Part shown: piece after piece, positions 8,642 to 17,387 of the stretch
How positions within the stretch are numbered: the stretch's first letter is position 1
Layout of the letters: each line of letters starts with the position of its first letter
Assembly: GCA_001464385.1 (NCBI GenBank)
Contig: LNFB01000095.1
Span: 56,938 to 120,937, forward strand
Reading direction: 5' to 3'
DNA: 64,000 nt
Origin: Deltaproteobacteria bacterium Ga0077550
GTDB taxonomy: Bacteria > Myxococcota_A > Polyangia > Nannocystales > Nannocystaceae
Made by a program: the position numbers and the translations under genes
The notes under the pieces: model-generated
The model's database searches: none
Told to the model about the DNA's origin: nothing
What the model saw: only the letters and a program-made list of their open reading frames with translations

Positions 8642-9775
8642 TCACGGGCCCGGCCGCGGCGGCGGTGGATCGTCGCCGCCCGGTTTGCGCGGCGCCTGCG
8701 TCAGCCAATCCGCGTTCGCGACGCAGCCGGGGCGCGAGGTCACCGGCGGGGGCGCCACGGCCTGCGGCACGTCGGCCGTGACGTCGTCGAGCAGGCGCGC
8801 GGTGTAGGTGGCGGGAATGTCATTGTGCCCGACCTGGGCCCGCTGCACCCGATAGCACCGGGCGAGCGCGGTGGCCTGGGACGAGGCGGCGAGCTCGGTA
8901 TCGATGGCGTGCTGGAGCCTCCGCGCCGACACCTCGGTGGTGATCAGGTGCCAGCGGCCGTCGTCGCGATACGTCCAGGAGCCCGGTGCCTGGTACGTGG
9001 GTTTCCCGGCGACGTCCACCCAGCGCCCGCCCGGCGCCCCCGCTGCGGGCCCGCTGCACGCCGTGTAGAACACCCGTAGGGCGCACGTCGCCGCGGCGGT
9101 GCTACGAATGCGCCGGCGCATCCACGCGACGATCGGCCCCTCGCTCCCGTACATGGAATCGAAGCAGAGGATCTCGTGCGGATCGAGGCCGGCGGCCAGC
9201 AGCGTATTGATCCCCGAGCCACCGCCGGAGTGCGCCATGAGGGTGAGGCGTCCCCGGGCCAGCGTCACCTGCAGCGTCCGCGCGAGGAATGCGAGCCCGG
9301 CGGCGACGAGGCCGTCGAATGCGGCGACGTCCGGCAGGGTCCCGTCGAACGACCAGCGCACGCCGGAGTGGTGGTGCCCGAGGGGGACGAGGACCAGCGT
9401 CGGCCGCCCGCTGCGGACCCGCACCACGCCCTGCGAATCGACGAGCTCTACGCCGGCGAGGGCGGCCTTCCGGGCGAGGAACCCCGCCTGCGGGCTCCCG
9501 TAACCGTGCAGGTGGACCGCGATGTCCACCGTGGTCCCCGCCGCGGTGCCCTCCGCGAGGTTCCAGCGCGCCTCGACGTTGTCCCCGCTGCCTCCGCCGA
9601 GCGGCGCGTGACGAAACGTCCCCCGCCCGCCGAGGGGGACGCCCTCCCCAAACTCCGCGAACTCGAAGAGTTCGGCGGATCCCCGCGTCGAGCCGCGTGA
9701 GCCGGCGAGGAGGTCCCGCATGAAGTCGTCGCCCGCGCGACGACCATCGACGACGGCATGCATTCGAGCTCGCAT
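8642..9775 (-). CDS. Tagged alpha/beta hydrolase (lipase-like)
   Basis: 377 aa, convergent with the preceding gene (7 bp between stops). Residues 13-25 (RAGDDFMRDLLAG) are the shared tag. 'HLHGYG' (about 90) is the oxyanion strand, 'AHSGGGSG' places the nucleophile at Ser183, and a candidate base is the His in 'VGHNDIP' near 325. A second ATG at 9763 would shorten it by four residues and keep the tag. No signal peptide is seen. The C-terminus is Pro-rich. It differs in sequence from the other tagged hydrolase, so recent duplication is unlikely. Confidence 0.75.
   Translation of the reverse strand: MRARMHAVVDGRRAGDDFMRDLLAGSRGSTRGSAELFEFAEFGEGVPLGGRGTFRHAPLGGGSGDNVEARWNLAEGTAAGTTVDIAVHLHGYGSPQAGFLARKAALAGVELVDSQGVVRVRSGRPTLVLVPLGHHHSGVRWSFDGTLPDVAAFDGLVAAGLAFLARTLQVTLARGRLTLMAHSGGGSGINTLLAAGLDPHEILCFDSMYGSEGPIVAWMRRRIRSTAAATCALRVFYTACSGPAAGAPGGRWVDVAGKPTYQAPGSWTYRDDGRWHLITTEVSARRLQHAIDTELAASSQATALARCYRVQRAQVGHNDIPATYTARLLDDVTADVPQAVAPPPVTSRPGCVANADWLTQAPRKPGGDDPPPPRPGP
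9704..9739 (-). other. Shared N-terminal tag, copy 4 (residues 13-24)
   Basis: Encodes RAGDDFMRDLLA on the minus strand. Its presence on a divergently placed gene argues that the tag belongs to the cluster and not to a single operon duplication. Confidence 0.6.
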
Positions 9776-9909
9776 TCGCGGATCACCATAGCACGCGAAT
9801 GCTCGAGTGACGGAGGTTCAGGCGCTGGCCGATCGGCCATGATTGCGCCGGTCGGTTCGACTTTATTCGCGCCGCATTCCGAGCGACCCTGGAACGAGGA
9901 GGCTACGTC
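9776..9909. promoter_or_regulatory. Divergent intergenic region of the tagged cluster
   Basis: 134 bp between the start codons of the tagged lipase-like gene (minus) and the peptidoglycan-binding gene (plus). It is slightly richer in A and T than its surroundings ('ctttattcgc'). It must carry promoters for both genes, but I could not identify a confident -35/-10 pair. The downstream gene has an ACGAGGAGG ribosome site at 9894-9902. Confidence 0.4.
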
Positions 9910-10890
9910 ATGGCGGACATCGTGTACGGCACCCACTCGAATCGGGTGCGCGAGCTCCAGCGCGCATTGGTGCGACTCGGCCACCCCGTCGACGTCGACG
10001 GCACGTATGGCGGGCAGACGGCCGGCGCGGTCGCGGCGTATCTGCAGCGTCGCGCGACCACCCAGCTCCCCGCGTGGGTGGTCGACGGCATCCTCGGCGA
10101 CGCCCCCGTGGAGGTGACCCCGGGCCTGCGGTCGATCGGCGCGTGGGTGCGGCGCGCCAGCCTCGAGAAGCCCGACGAGATCGTCGCGTTCGCGCGACAG
10201 ACGAAGATCGACCGCCTGGACGTCGTCGTGAACGATCACTCGGCATGGCGATCACCCACGACGTTCGACACGTTCGCGCTGCCGAAGATCGAGCGCATCT
10301 GCATGCGCGCGCGCGATGCCGGACTCTCCGTGCACCTCATGAGCTGGCTGATGCCGCACGCCGCGTACATCGACCAAGCGGCGGCGGTGCTCGTCCCCCT
10401 GTGTCAGCGCGTCGGCGCGGCGTCGCTGCAGTGGGACGCGGAGGAACCGTGGACGAAGGCCACGTCGCCGCTCGCCTACGACGTCGCAGCCGCGCGGATC
10501 CGCAGCGCGTTCTACGGGCTCGGGCGGCCGATGGGTGCGAACGCCATCGCCAGCGTCTCGATCGCGAAGTTCGGACCGCTCGCGGCGATCTGCGACTACG
10601 TCCTGCCGCAGGTCTACGCGACCGCCGGCAGCGGCGTCAGCCCGAAGGACGGGCCGCCCCGCTACTACCGACGGTACCGCGACGCGTTCGGCAAGCCAGT
10701 CGTCATGGGCCTGGCGGCCTACAAGCAGACCGGCATCCCCGGACACACGCCCGCGTCGGCGATCCGGGCGGCGATCGACGCGACCATCGCGCTGGGCGAG
10801 GTCGATACCGTCGTCTACTGGTCGATCGAGGCGATCCGCAGCGCGCCGAAGGTGGCCGCGGCGATCGCCGCGGCGCCGCGCCGCAACTGA
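9910..10890 (+). CDS. PG_binding_1 domain fused to a glycosidase-like TIM-barrel domain
   Basis: 326 aa with a strong ribosome site 7 bp upstream. Residues about 8-62 ('SNRVRELQRALVRLGHPVDVDGTYG') form a PG_binding_1 domain with its G-x-x-G-x-x-T/Q pattern. From about 75 the chain alternates strands and helices like a (beta/alpha)8 barrel: 'ISxKx'-type strand ends are absent, but 'LQWDAEEPW' (about 175-183) offers an acidic pair and 'DYVLPQVYA' and 'VMGLAAY' look like later barrel strands. This suggests a muramidase or DUF1906/GH25-like glycosidase. It has no signal peptide and no tag. Its place beside the tagged cluster suggests a wall-penetrating component. Confidence 0.7.
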   Translation: MADIVYGTHSNRVRELQRALVRLGHPVDVDGTYGGQTAGAVAAYLQRRATTQLPAWVVDGILGDAPVEVTPGLRSIGAWVRRASLEKPDEIVAFARQTKIDRLDVVVNDHSAWRSPTTFDTFALPKIERICMRARDAGLSVHLMSWLMPHAAYIDQAAAVLVPLCQRVGAASLQWDAEEPWTKATSPLAYDVAAARIRSAFYGLGRPMGANAIASVSIAKFGPLAAICDYVLPQVYATAGSGVSPKDGPPRYYRRYRDAFGKPVVMGLAAYKQTGIPGHTPASAIRAAIDATIALGEVDTVVYWSIEAIRSAPKVAAAIAAAPRRN

Positions 10891-10910
10891 CCGGGGAGTC
10901 CCGCGCGATT

Positions 10911-12056
10911 TCAGGGGCTCGGCGCGACGATCTTCGCCAGCATGTCCCCGTCGAGGGGTCGGCACACGTACTCGCTCGCCCCGCCGCCGAGGCAGGCCAC
11001 GAGGTGCGTCTGCGTCGGCCGCGAGACCACGACCACCCGGCGAAGGGGCACCCCCGTGCCGCCGCGGATCGCCGCCAGCAGCGTGAGTCCGCCGGCGGGG
11101 CAGGCGTCGGCGTCGATGACCACGAGCTCGACCGGACGCTGTCGGCACGCGGCCAGCACCTGGTGGTGGTTCGCGACGACCTCGAACTCGATCCCGAGCT
11201 CGGCGAGGCTCTCCTTCCACTGGGCCTGGGCCCCGGTGCGCTCGGCCACGACCATCGCCGAGCCGCGGACGGCGGCGCGGGTCGCCTCGCGGATGGCGGC
11301 GAGCTCCTCGGGCGTCAGCAGCGGGCCGCCCGACTCGTCGCCGTCGTCGTCGCCCGCCGACTTGCCCTTCTTCGACGACTTCTTTTTCTTCTTCTTTTTC
11401 TTGGCCGACTTCTTCTTGGCCTTCTTCGCCCCGGGCTCGCCCGAGGCGTCTTCGTCGTCCTCGTCGTCGTCCTCGTCCTCGTCCTCGTCGTCGTCGTCCT
11501 CGTCCTCGTCGTCCTCGTCGTCCCCGTCACCGGCGAGCACCGCGACGAAGACCGCGTCGGGGATGACCAGCTCGAACGTGCCGCGCGCCAGGTCGCCCAA
11601 CTCGAGCTTGCCGCGGCCGACGCCGAGCGGCCCGAGGGCAGCGACGTCGGGCGCGGTGGTCGACCCCTCGCGGAAGACCACGCGCCAGCCCTCGCCCTGC
11701 TCGTGCCGCAGGCCCTCGTTGAGCGCGGCGCAGAACGTGTTCACGCACTCGCCCATCGCGTCGACGTCGTCGCCGTCGAACGTGTGGCGCTCGATGTTCT
11801 CCTTGATCGCCCGATCGGGCTTGACCATCAGCCGGCCCGCGCACGCGATCGCGAGGCCCAGCTCGAACACCATGTACAGGGTGCACACCCGCGGCTCGAC
11901 CAGCTCGAGGCGCGCGTAGTAGTACCGGCCCTGCGGCTCCCACTCGCGGCCGCACTCGATCGCGCCGAGCTTGGCCTCCTCGCCGACGACCGAGCCGAAC
12001 TGCGCCGGCAAGGCGCGCCAGATCCGGGTCAGTGTCTTGTCGGCCGAGTGTCCCAT
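10911..12056 (-). CDS. CheX-like/pseudo-receiver protein with polyacidic and polylysine linker
   Basis: 381 aa from ATG 12056; the longer open frame is shadow. The N-terminal 165 residues ('MGECVNTFCAALNEGL') resemble CheC/CheX/FliM-type chemotaxis phosphatase folds. Residues about 174-203 are nearly all Asp/Glu, and about 208-230 are mostly Lys. The C-terminal 125 residues have receiver-like alternation ('ELVVIDADACPAG', 'RVVVVSRPT', 'EYVCRPLDG'). The acidic pair expected near the receiver N-terminus is missing and the conserved Lys is Arg, so phosphorylation is doubtful. It probably acts in signalling. The linker could bind nucleic acid or fold back on itself. Confidence 0.6.
   Translation of the reverse strand: MGHSADKTLTRIWRALPAQFGSVVGEEAKLGAIECGREWEPQGRYYYARLELVEPRVCTLYMVFELGLAIACAGRLMVKPDRAIKENIERHTFDGDDVDAMGECVNTFCAALNEGLRHEQGEGWRVVFREGSTTAPDVAALGPLGVGRGKLELGDLARGTFELVIPDAVFVAVLAGDGDDEDDEDEDDDDEDEDEDDDEDDEDASGEPGAKKAKKKSAKKKKKKKKSSKKGKSAGDDDGDESGGPLLTPEELAAIREATRAAVRGSAMVVAERTGAQAQWKESLAELGIEFEVVANHHQVLAACRQRPVELVVIDADACPAGGLTLLAAIRGGTGVPLRRVVVVSRPTQTHLVACLGGGASEYVCRPLDGDMLAKIVAPSP
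11362..11536 (-). repeat. Low-complexity Asp/Glu then Lys coding tract
   Basis: About 175 bp of near-repetitive tcg/tcc and ttc/ctt triplets (on the plus strand) encode a polyacidic run followed by a polylysine run. This triplet-type region is prone to length variation. Confidence 0.85.
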
Positions 12057-12193
12057 CGTCGCGCGCGGACGAGAGTGCGCCCGCAACGGCCATCGACCGG
12101 GGGGCTCACCCGCTTGAGGACGCGCGCGCGAGTGGCCCGGGGTGGGACGCGCAGGGGTGTGTGGGAGAACGCTTCTGGTTCTTCCGCACCCTG

Positions 12194-13030
12194 CTATCGC
12201 TCGAGCAGCTTCGCCAAGTGTGTGCGCTCCCAGAGCACCGCCTCGGCGTAGCGCTCGAACTGCGCCTCGGCGTTGCGGAACGCCGGCGTGTGGTAGACGC
12301 GGCGGCCGTCGACCACGGGCATGTCGTGCACCTCGTGCAACATCTCGTGGTAGACGATCCACGCCACGAAGAAGCGCGGCACGTCGGCGGCGTCGAGCAC
12401 CGGGTGGATCCGGATGAGCTCGTCCTCGAAGGTGTAGCTGCCGAGCTTGATCGAGTCCCGGGTGCGTCGTCGACGTCCGCGCGGGCCCCAGGTGATGCGG
12501 GCCTTGATGCGCCCGCCGAAGTACGCGGCGTTGAGCTCGTCGAAGATCTCGCGCAGGTTGTGGTACTTGCCCTCGACGTCGCACGTGACGGCGGGCGGCC
12601 CCTCGCGGCGGCGGATCACCGCCTCGTTGTGCTCGACGAAGGCGCGGAGCAGGCGCGCTGCGGCGGCGTCACGGCCCTCGCCGTACCGCGCCAGCGCGCG
12701 CAGCACCGCCGGCGGCGCCGCCACGAACATGTGGTGGAGCCGGAAGGTGATCACACCGTCCCCGCGCTTGATCGACACCATCGTGTGCATGTTGTCGGTC
12801 AGCACGACGCGCGCCCTGCCCTTGGCGACGTGCGCCGCGAGGCGCTCCTGCAGGGTGACGCGGGCGGCTTCGTCGTCCGCGGAGCCCGGCGACAAGCCCT
12901 GGTCGTCGTCGTCGTCCTCCGGCGCGTCCTCGCGGTCGTCGTCGATCTCCACCTGACGCGCCCGACGCGGCGGGATCATGCGGGGTACCGAGCGCGGCCC
13001 GCGGGCCGACGATCCAGGCGGAGGAGTCAT
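12194..13030 (-). CDS. SprT-like zinc metallopeptidase
   Basis: 278 aa if started at ATG 13030, or 261 aa from ATG 12979; neither has a good ribosome site. After an acidic, Pro/Arg-rich N-terminus there is a roughly 90-residue domain, then the SprT-like core: 'LREIFDELNAAYFGGRI' and 'ITWGP', then 'YHEMLHEVH' giving HExxH at His228-His232, and a third-ligand region 'VYHTPAFRNAE'. SprT-like domains include DNA-protein-crosslink proteases and bacterial zinc peptidases of unknown role. It lies 137 bp upstream of the receiver gene on the same strand, and nothing is evident in that gap. Confidence 0.75.
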   Translation of the reverse strand: MTPPPGSSARGPRSVPRMIPPRRARQVEIDDDREDAPEDDDDDQGLSPGSADDEAARVTLQERLAAHVAKGRARVVLTDNMHTMVSIKRGDGVITFRLHHMFVAAPPAVLRALARYGEGRDAAAARLLRAFVEHNEAVIRRREGPPAVTCDVEGKYHNLREIFDELNAAYFGGRIKARITWGPRGRRRRTRDSIKLGSYTFEDELIRIHPVLDAADVPRFFVAWIVYHEMLHEVHDMPVVDGRRVYHTPAFRNAEAQFERYAEAVLWERTHLAKLLER

Positions 13031-13105
13031 GGACGACCGGGGGCGGACGGCCGGGGCGGCCGGAGAACCCGTGGGATCAGTGTGGACCATGTCGTGGAGG
13101 CTTGC

Positions 13106-13132
13106 GACGTTCCCGCGGACCGCGGGAACGTC
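13106..13132. repeat. Perfect 12-bp inverted repeat, 3-bp spacer
   Basis: GACGTTCCCGCG, gac, then CGCGGGAACGTC. It could form a very stable hairpin or be the operator of a dimeric regulator. There is no T-tract on either side, so it is not a standard terminator. Confidence 0.75.
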
Positions 13133-13229
13133 GGCGGCGCTCGGCGCCCCGCCCGGCGCCCAGGTTGGAGACCTGCTTCGGGATGGGGCCGAGTGGGGCG
13201 GCGTCACAGGTGGCAACGGACATAGTTTA

Positions 13230-13304
13230 TGATCGCAAACGCGCCGGCAGAAATTTCCACGCACGGTCGCCGACGCCGCCTGATCGCACACAAAGTTGCG
13301 ATCA
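13230..13304. promoter_or_regulatory. Three-copy TGATCGCA motif upstream of moaD-moaE (putative operator)
   Basis: TGATCGCAA at 13230-13238 and TGATCGCAC at 13281-13289 are direct copies, and TTGCGATCA at 13296-13304 is the exact inverse of the first. The spacing and orientation suggest protein binding sites in the promoter of the molybdopterin synthase gene 35 bp downstream. Confidence 0.5.
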
Positions 13305-13338
13305 ACGGAGCGATCTGTCCCCCCGAGAAACTTCACCG

Positions 13339-14013
13339 ATGACCGAGATCGTGCACGAGGTCCTGTTGTTCGCCGCGCTGCGCGAGCGTGCAGGTGCGGC
13401 CGTCGTCCGCGTCGGGCTCCCGCCGCGGGCCACCGTCCGCGATCTCCTCGCGGCGCTCGCGACCACGGTGCCGCGGATCGCCTCCGCGCTGCCCCACTGC
13501 CGCGTTGCGGTGGCCCACGCCTTCGTGGAGGCCGATCACCCGATCGCACCGGGCGACGAGATCGCCCTCATCCCGCCGGTGTCGGGCGGCCACGACGGCC
13601 CGCGCGTGCGACTCACCCACGCGCCGCTTTCGACCGACGGCGTGATCGCATCCGTGCTCGCCCCCAGCCGCGGCGGCGTCGCGACCTTCAGCGGCTACGT
13701 GCGCCGACACAGCCGGGGCCTGCAGGTCGATCACCTCGAGTACGAGGCCTACGAGCCGATGGCCCTCGCGGTGATGGCCGCCATCGCCCGCCGCGTCGAG
13801 GACGAGATCAGCGGCGCGGCCGTGGCGATCCACCACCGGCTCGGACGCCTCGAGCTCGGCGAGTGCGCCGTGGTGATCGCCGCCGCGACCCCGCACCGCA
13901 GCGGCGCGTTCGCGGCGTGCCGCCTGGCGATCGAGGCGCTCAAGCGCGACGTGCCGATCTGGAAGCGCGAGATCACCACCGACGGCGCGACGTGGATCGG
14001 CCTCGGACCCTGA
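13339..14013 (+). CDS. Molybdopterin synthase, MoaD-MoaE fusion
   Basis: 224 aa from ATG 13339. Residues 1-84 are MoaD (ubiquitin-like sulfur carrier) ending in Gly83-Gly84 within 'PPVSGGHDG'. Residues about 90-224 are MoaE, with 'FSGYVR', 'LEYEAYEPMA', 'HRLGRLELGE' and the two active-site lysines Lys202 and Lys209 ('VPIWKREI'), spaced seven apart as in E. coli MoaE. The product converts cyclic pyranopterin monophosphate to molybdopterin in the cytoplasm. Because the MoaD Gly-Gly is internal, it must be cut free or act with another MoaD before thiocarboxylation. A processed fusion (MoaX) is known in mycobacteria. No other moa gene is in the window. Confidence 0.92.
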   Translation: MTEIVHEVLLFAALRERAGAAVVRVGLPPRATVRDLLAALATTVPRIASALPHCRVAVAHAFVEADHPIAPGDEIALIPPVSGGHDGPRVRLTHAPLSTDGVIASVLAPSRGGVATFSGYVRRHSRGLQVDHLEYEAYEPMALAVMAAIARRVEDEISGAAVAIHHRLGRLELGECAVVIAAATPHRSGAFAACRLAIEALKRDVPIWKREITTDGATWIGLGP

Positions 14014-14029
14014 CCCCCGGTCCGCGGCT

Positions 14030-14110
14030 CGCCTGGTCATCGTCCCCGCGGTCGGCCCCCCCGGTCCGCGCCTCGCCTGGTCATCGTCCCCGCCTGGTCA
14101 TCGTCCCCGC
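14030..14110. repeat. Three copies of a 20-bp direct repeat
   Basis: CGCCTGGTCATCGTCCCCGC occurs at 14030-14049, 14074-14093 and 14091-14110 (the last two share three bases). The first two lie in a larger imperfect 44-bp duplication that includes 'ccggtccgcg'. They lie between the moaD-moaE stop and the start of the FHA-sigma54 regulator, so they are either leader DNA or a regulatory array. Confidence 0.85.
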
Positions 14111-14168
14111 CGTCGCGCAACGAGATCCCGCCGTGCAACGGGGCCGCCGGCGGCACGACCGGGATCGC

Positions 14169-15536
<1,368 letters not shown>

Positions 15537-15603
15537 ACCCCACGGCGATCCTGGGCTACGGTCGCAGCCAGCTCGTGCCAGCGGCCGAGTAAGGAGTTCG
15601 ACC

Positions 15604-16038
15604 ATGGGTCTTCTTTCGCGCCTCACCGGCATGACCTCCACCAAGAAGCCGACGGACGACGTACTGCTCGTCCACGCCATGCTGCTCATGGCAGGGGCCG
15701 ACGGCTACATCGACGACGAGGAAATCGCGACCGTCGAGGGTTTCGCGATGACCCTGCCTGAATTCAAGGAGCGGGACTTCGGCGAGGTCGTCGGCGACGC
15801 GCAGAAGATGGTCCGCAAGTACCCGAGCCTCAAGGAGTCGGTCAACGCGCTGACCGAGTTCTCGAGCCAGGCGCTGAAGACCAAGGCCTACGTGCTCGCG
15901 GCGGACATCGCCCTCGCCTCGGGCGATGTCGACGAGAACGAGGACGCCCTGCTCGAGACGATGCAGCGCCTGCTCAACATCGACGACCAGACCGCGCAGA
16001 CCGTCGTCTGGGTCCTCTCGCTCAAGTACGCGAAGTGA
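15604..16038 (+). CDS. TerB-family protein
   Basis: 144 aa with AAGGAG (15591-15596) upstream. It is an all-helical TerB-like domain with two acidic, EF-hand-like metal sites in the usual places: 'GADGYIDDEE' (about 33-42) and 'ASGDVDENED' (about 102-111). TerB proteins are cytoplasmic and often membrane-associated, and occur with tellurite-resistance and stress modules. The next gene overlaps its stop and also ends in a TerB-like domain, so the two probably work together. Tellurite resistance itself is not implied. Confidence 0.85.
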   Translation: MGLLSRLTGMTSTKKPTDDVLLVHAMLLMAGADGYIDDEEIATVEGFAMTLPEFKERDFGEVVGDAQKMVRKYPSLKESVNALTEFSSQALKTKAYVLAADIALASGDVDENEDALLETMQRLLNIDDQTAQTVVWVLSLKYAK

Positions 16039-17306
16039 CGTCACCCATGGGCGCACGTACCCTGCCCGACAAGACGGTCCTGCAATCGCGACGCGACAAA
16101 GAGTTGCGCGCGGCGCTGCAGGCGGAGCGCGACGTCCAGTTCGCGCTCAAGAAGATCGAGGAACTCTCGAGCGGCTACGGCTTCGTGGCCCGCCGCTCGC
16201 TGCTCACCGGGGCCCTGCGACTCACGCGGTCGATGGCCCCGGAGGTTGCGGACTCCCTCGCGGTGTGCCGCGAGATCCTCGGCTTCACCGCACCGGTCGA
16301 GGTCTACGTGCGCCCAGAGCCGGTGTTCAACGCCGGCGCCATCCGCAACCCAGGCGGGGGACCGCACATCATCGTGCTGTCCTCGCGCCTGCTCGAGGTC
16401 TTCACCCCCGAGGAGCTCCGCTTCGTCATCGGCCACGAGATGGGCCACATGGCGTTCGACCACTTCGGCATCCCCATGCCCGCGACCGCCGCGGTCGAGG
16501 ACATGGCCGGGCAGATGGTCTCCCGCTACAACGCCCTGCGGCTGTACTGGTGGTGTCGCAGCGCCGAGATCACCGCCGACCGCGTGGGCCTCGTCTGCGC
16601 CGGCGATCCGATCGCGGCGGCCAGCGGGTTCTTCAAGCTCGCCTCGGGCATGTCGTCGCCGCGCATCCAGGCCGACCTCGAGGCCTACGCCACGCAGGTC
16701 GAGTCGCTCGCCTCGGCCCCCGAGGCCCGCAGCAAGCCGCGCCACGACGACGACACCCTCGACGCGTTCAGCACCCACCCGTACAGCCCCCTGCGCGTGC
16801 GGGCGGTGGTCGCGTTCAGCAAGAGCAAGACCTACCGAAGCATCACCGGCCAGGGCAACGACGGCCTGTCCGACGACGACGTCGAGGCGATCATCGATCG
16901 CGACCTCTCGCTCATGGAGCCCGGCTACCTCGAGGAGAAGAACGACGAGTCCGCGCTGATGCGTCGGATGCTCTACTGCGCCGGTCTCAGCGTCGCGGCG
17001 GCCAACGGCCAGGTCGACGACAGCGAGATGCGGGCGCTGCGGACCCTACTCGGCTCGGACGAGACCTGGGGCCCCGTCAATGTCGATGCGGCCCGCGCCG
17101 AGCTCGAGCAGAAGTGGAACGCCGCGCTGCAGGTCCCGTTCGCGCGCCGCGCCCAGCTCGTCCAGCACCTGACCATCATCGCAGCCGCCGACGGCAACGT
17201 GGATCAGTGGGAGCTCGGCGAGATGGGTCGGATCGCCTGGCACCTGCAGGTGGACCCCAGCGTCATCGAGCAGACGCTCGCCGCTGCGGCCCACCCGATG
17301 GACTGA
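16035..17306 (+). CDS. M48-family metallopeptidase with C-terminal TerB-like domain
   Basis: 423 aa from GTG 16035, which overlaps the terB stop (GTGA); ATG 16047 is an alternative. After a helical N-terminus the M48 core has HEMGH at His134-His138 and the third zinc ligand in 'CRSAEITADRVG' (about 175-187). 'STHPYSPLRVRAV' is the usual C-terminal end of the M48 domain. No transmembrane helices are evident, unlike HtpX. Residues about 310-420 form a TerB-like domain ('LSVAAANGQVDDSEM', 'AADGNVDQWELG'). A GTGA-coupled TerB plus a peptidase-TerB suggests a metal- or stress-controlled proteolysis pair. Confidence 0.88.
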   Translation: MTSPMGARTLPDKTVLQSRRDKELRAALQAERDVQFALKKIEELSSGYGFVARRSLLTGALRLTRSMAPEVADSLAVCREILGFTAPVEVYVRPEPVFNAGAIRNPGGGPHIIVLSSRLLEVFTPEELRFVIGHEMGHMAFDHFGIPMPATAAVEDMAGQMVSRYNALRLYWWCRSAEITADRVGLVCAGDPIAAASGFFKLASGMSSPRIQADLEAYATQVESLASAPEARSKPRHDDDTLDAFSTHPYSPLRVRAVVAFSKSKTYRSITGQGNDGLSDDDVEAIIDRDLSLMEPGYLEEKNDESALMRRMLYCAGLSVAAANGQVDDSEMRALRTLLGSDETWGPVNVDAARAELEQKWNAALQVPFARRAQLVQHLTIIAAADGNVDQWELGEMGRIAWHLQVDPSVIEQTLAAAAHPMD

Positions 17307-17345
17307 GCCGCCCGGCTCCCCCATCCGCGAGAACGTGACCGCGAA

Positions 17346-17378
17346 AAAGGAGGCACGCCCCGCGTGCCTCCTTTCTTC
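17346..17378. terminator. Rho-independent, likely bidirectional terminator
   Basis: A 13-bp perfect stem (aaaggaggcacgc / gcgtgcctccttt) with a 3-base loop lies between convergent genes. T-rich sequence follows on the plus strand and the A-run provides T's for the minus strand. It sits 39 bp after the M48 gene and just beyond the stop of the minus-strand lipoprotein gene. Confidence 0.93.
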
Positions 17379-17387
17379 GCGTCCTGA

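Larger units (their letters stand above)
13031..13338. other. 308-bp intergenic region between sprT-like gene and moaD-moaE
   Basis: Divergent promoter region. It contains a perfect 12-bp inverted repeat at 13106-13132, an AT-richer block at 13219-13262, and three copies of TGATCGCA (two direct, one inverted) at 13230-13304. Apart from the arbitrary frame extensions of its neighbours I see no gene in it. Confidence 0.6.

Noticed and set aside
62..10890. Calling the tagged cluster a contractile injection system
   Set aside because: No tube, sheath, baseplate, spike or AAA+ gene is visible in the window, so only the tag and cargo-like content can be reported.
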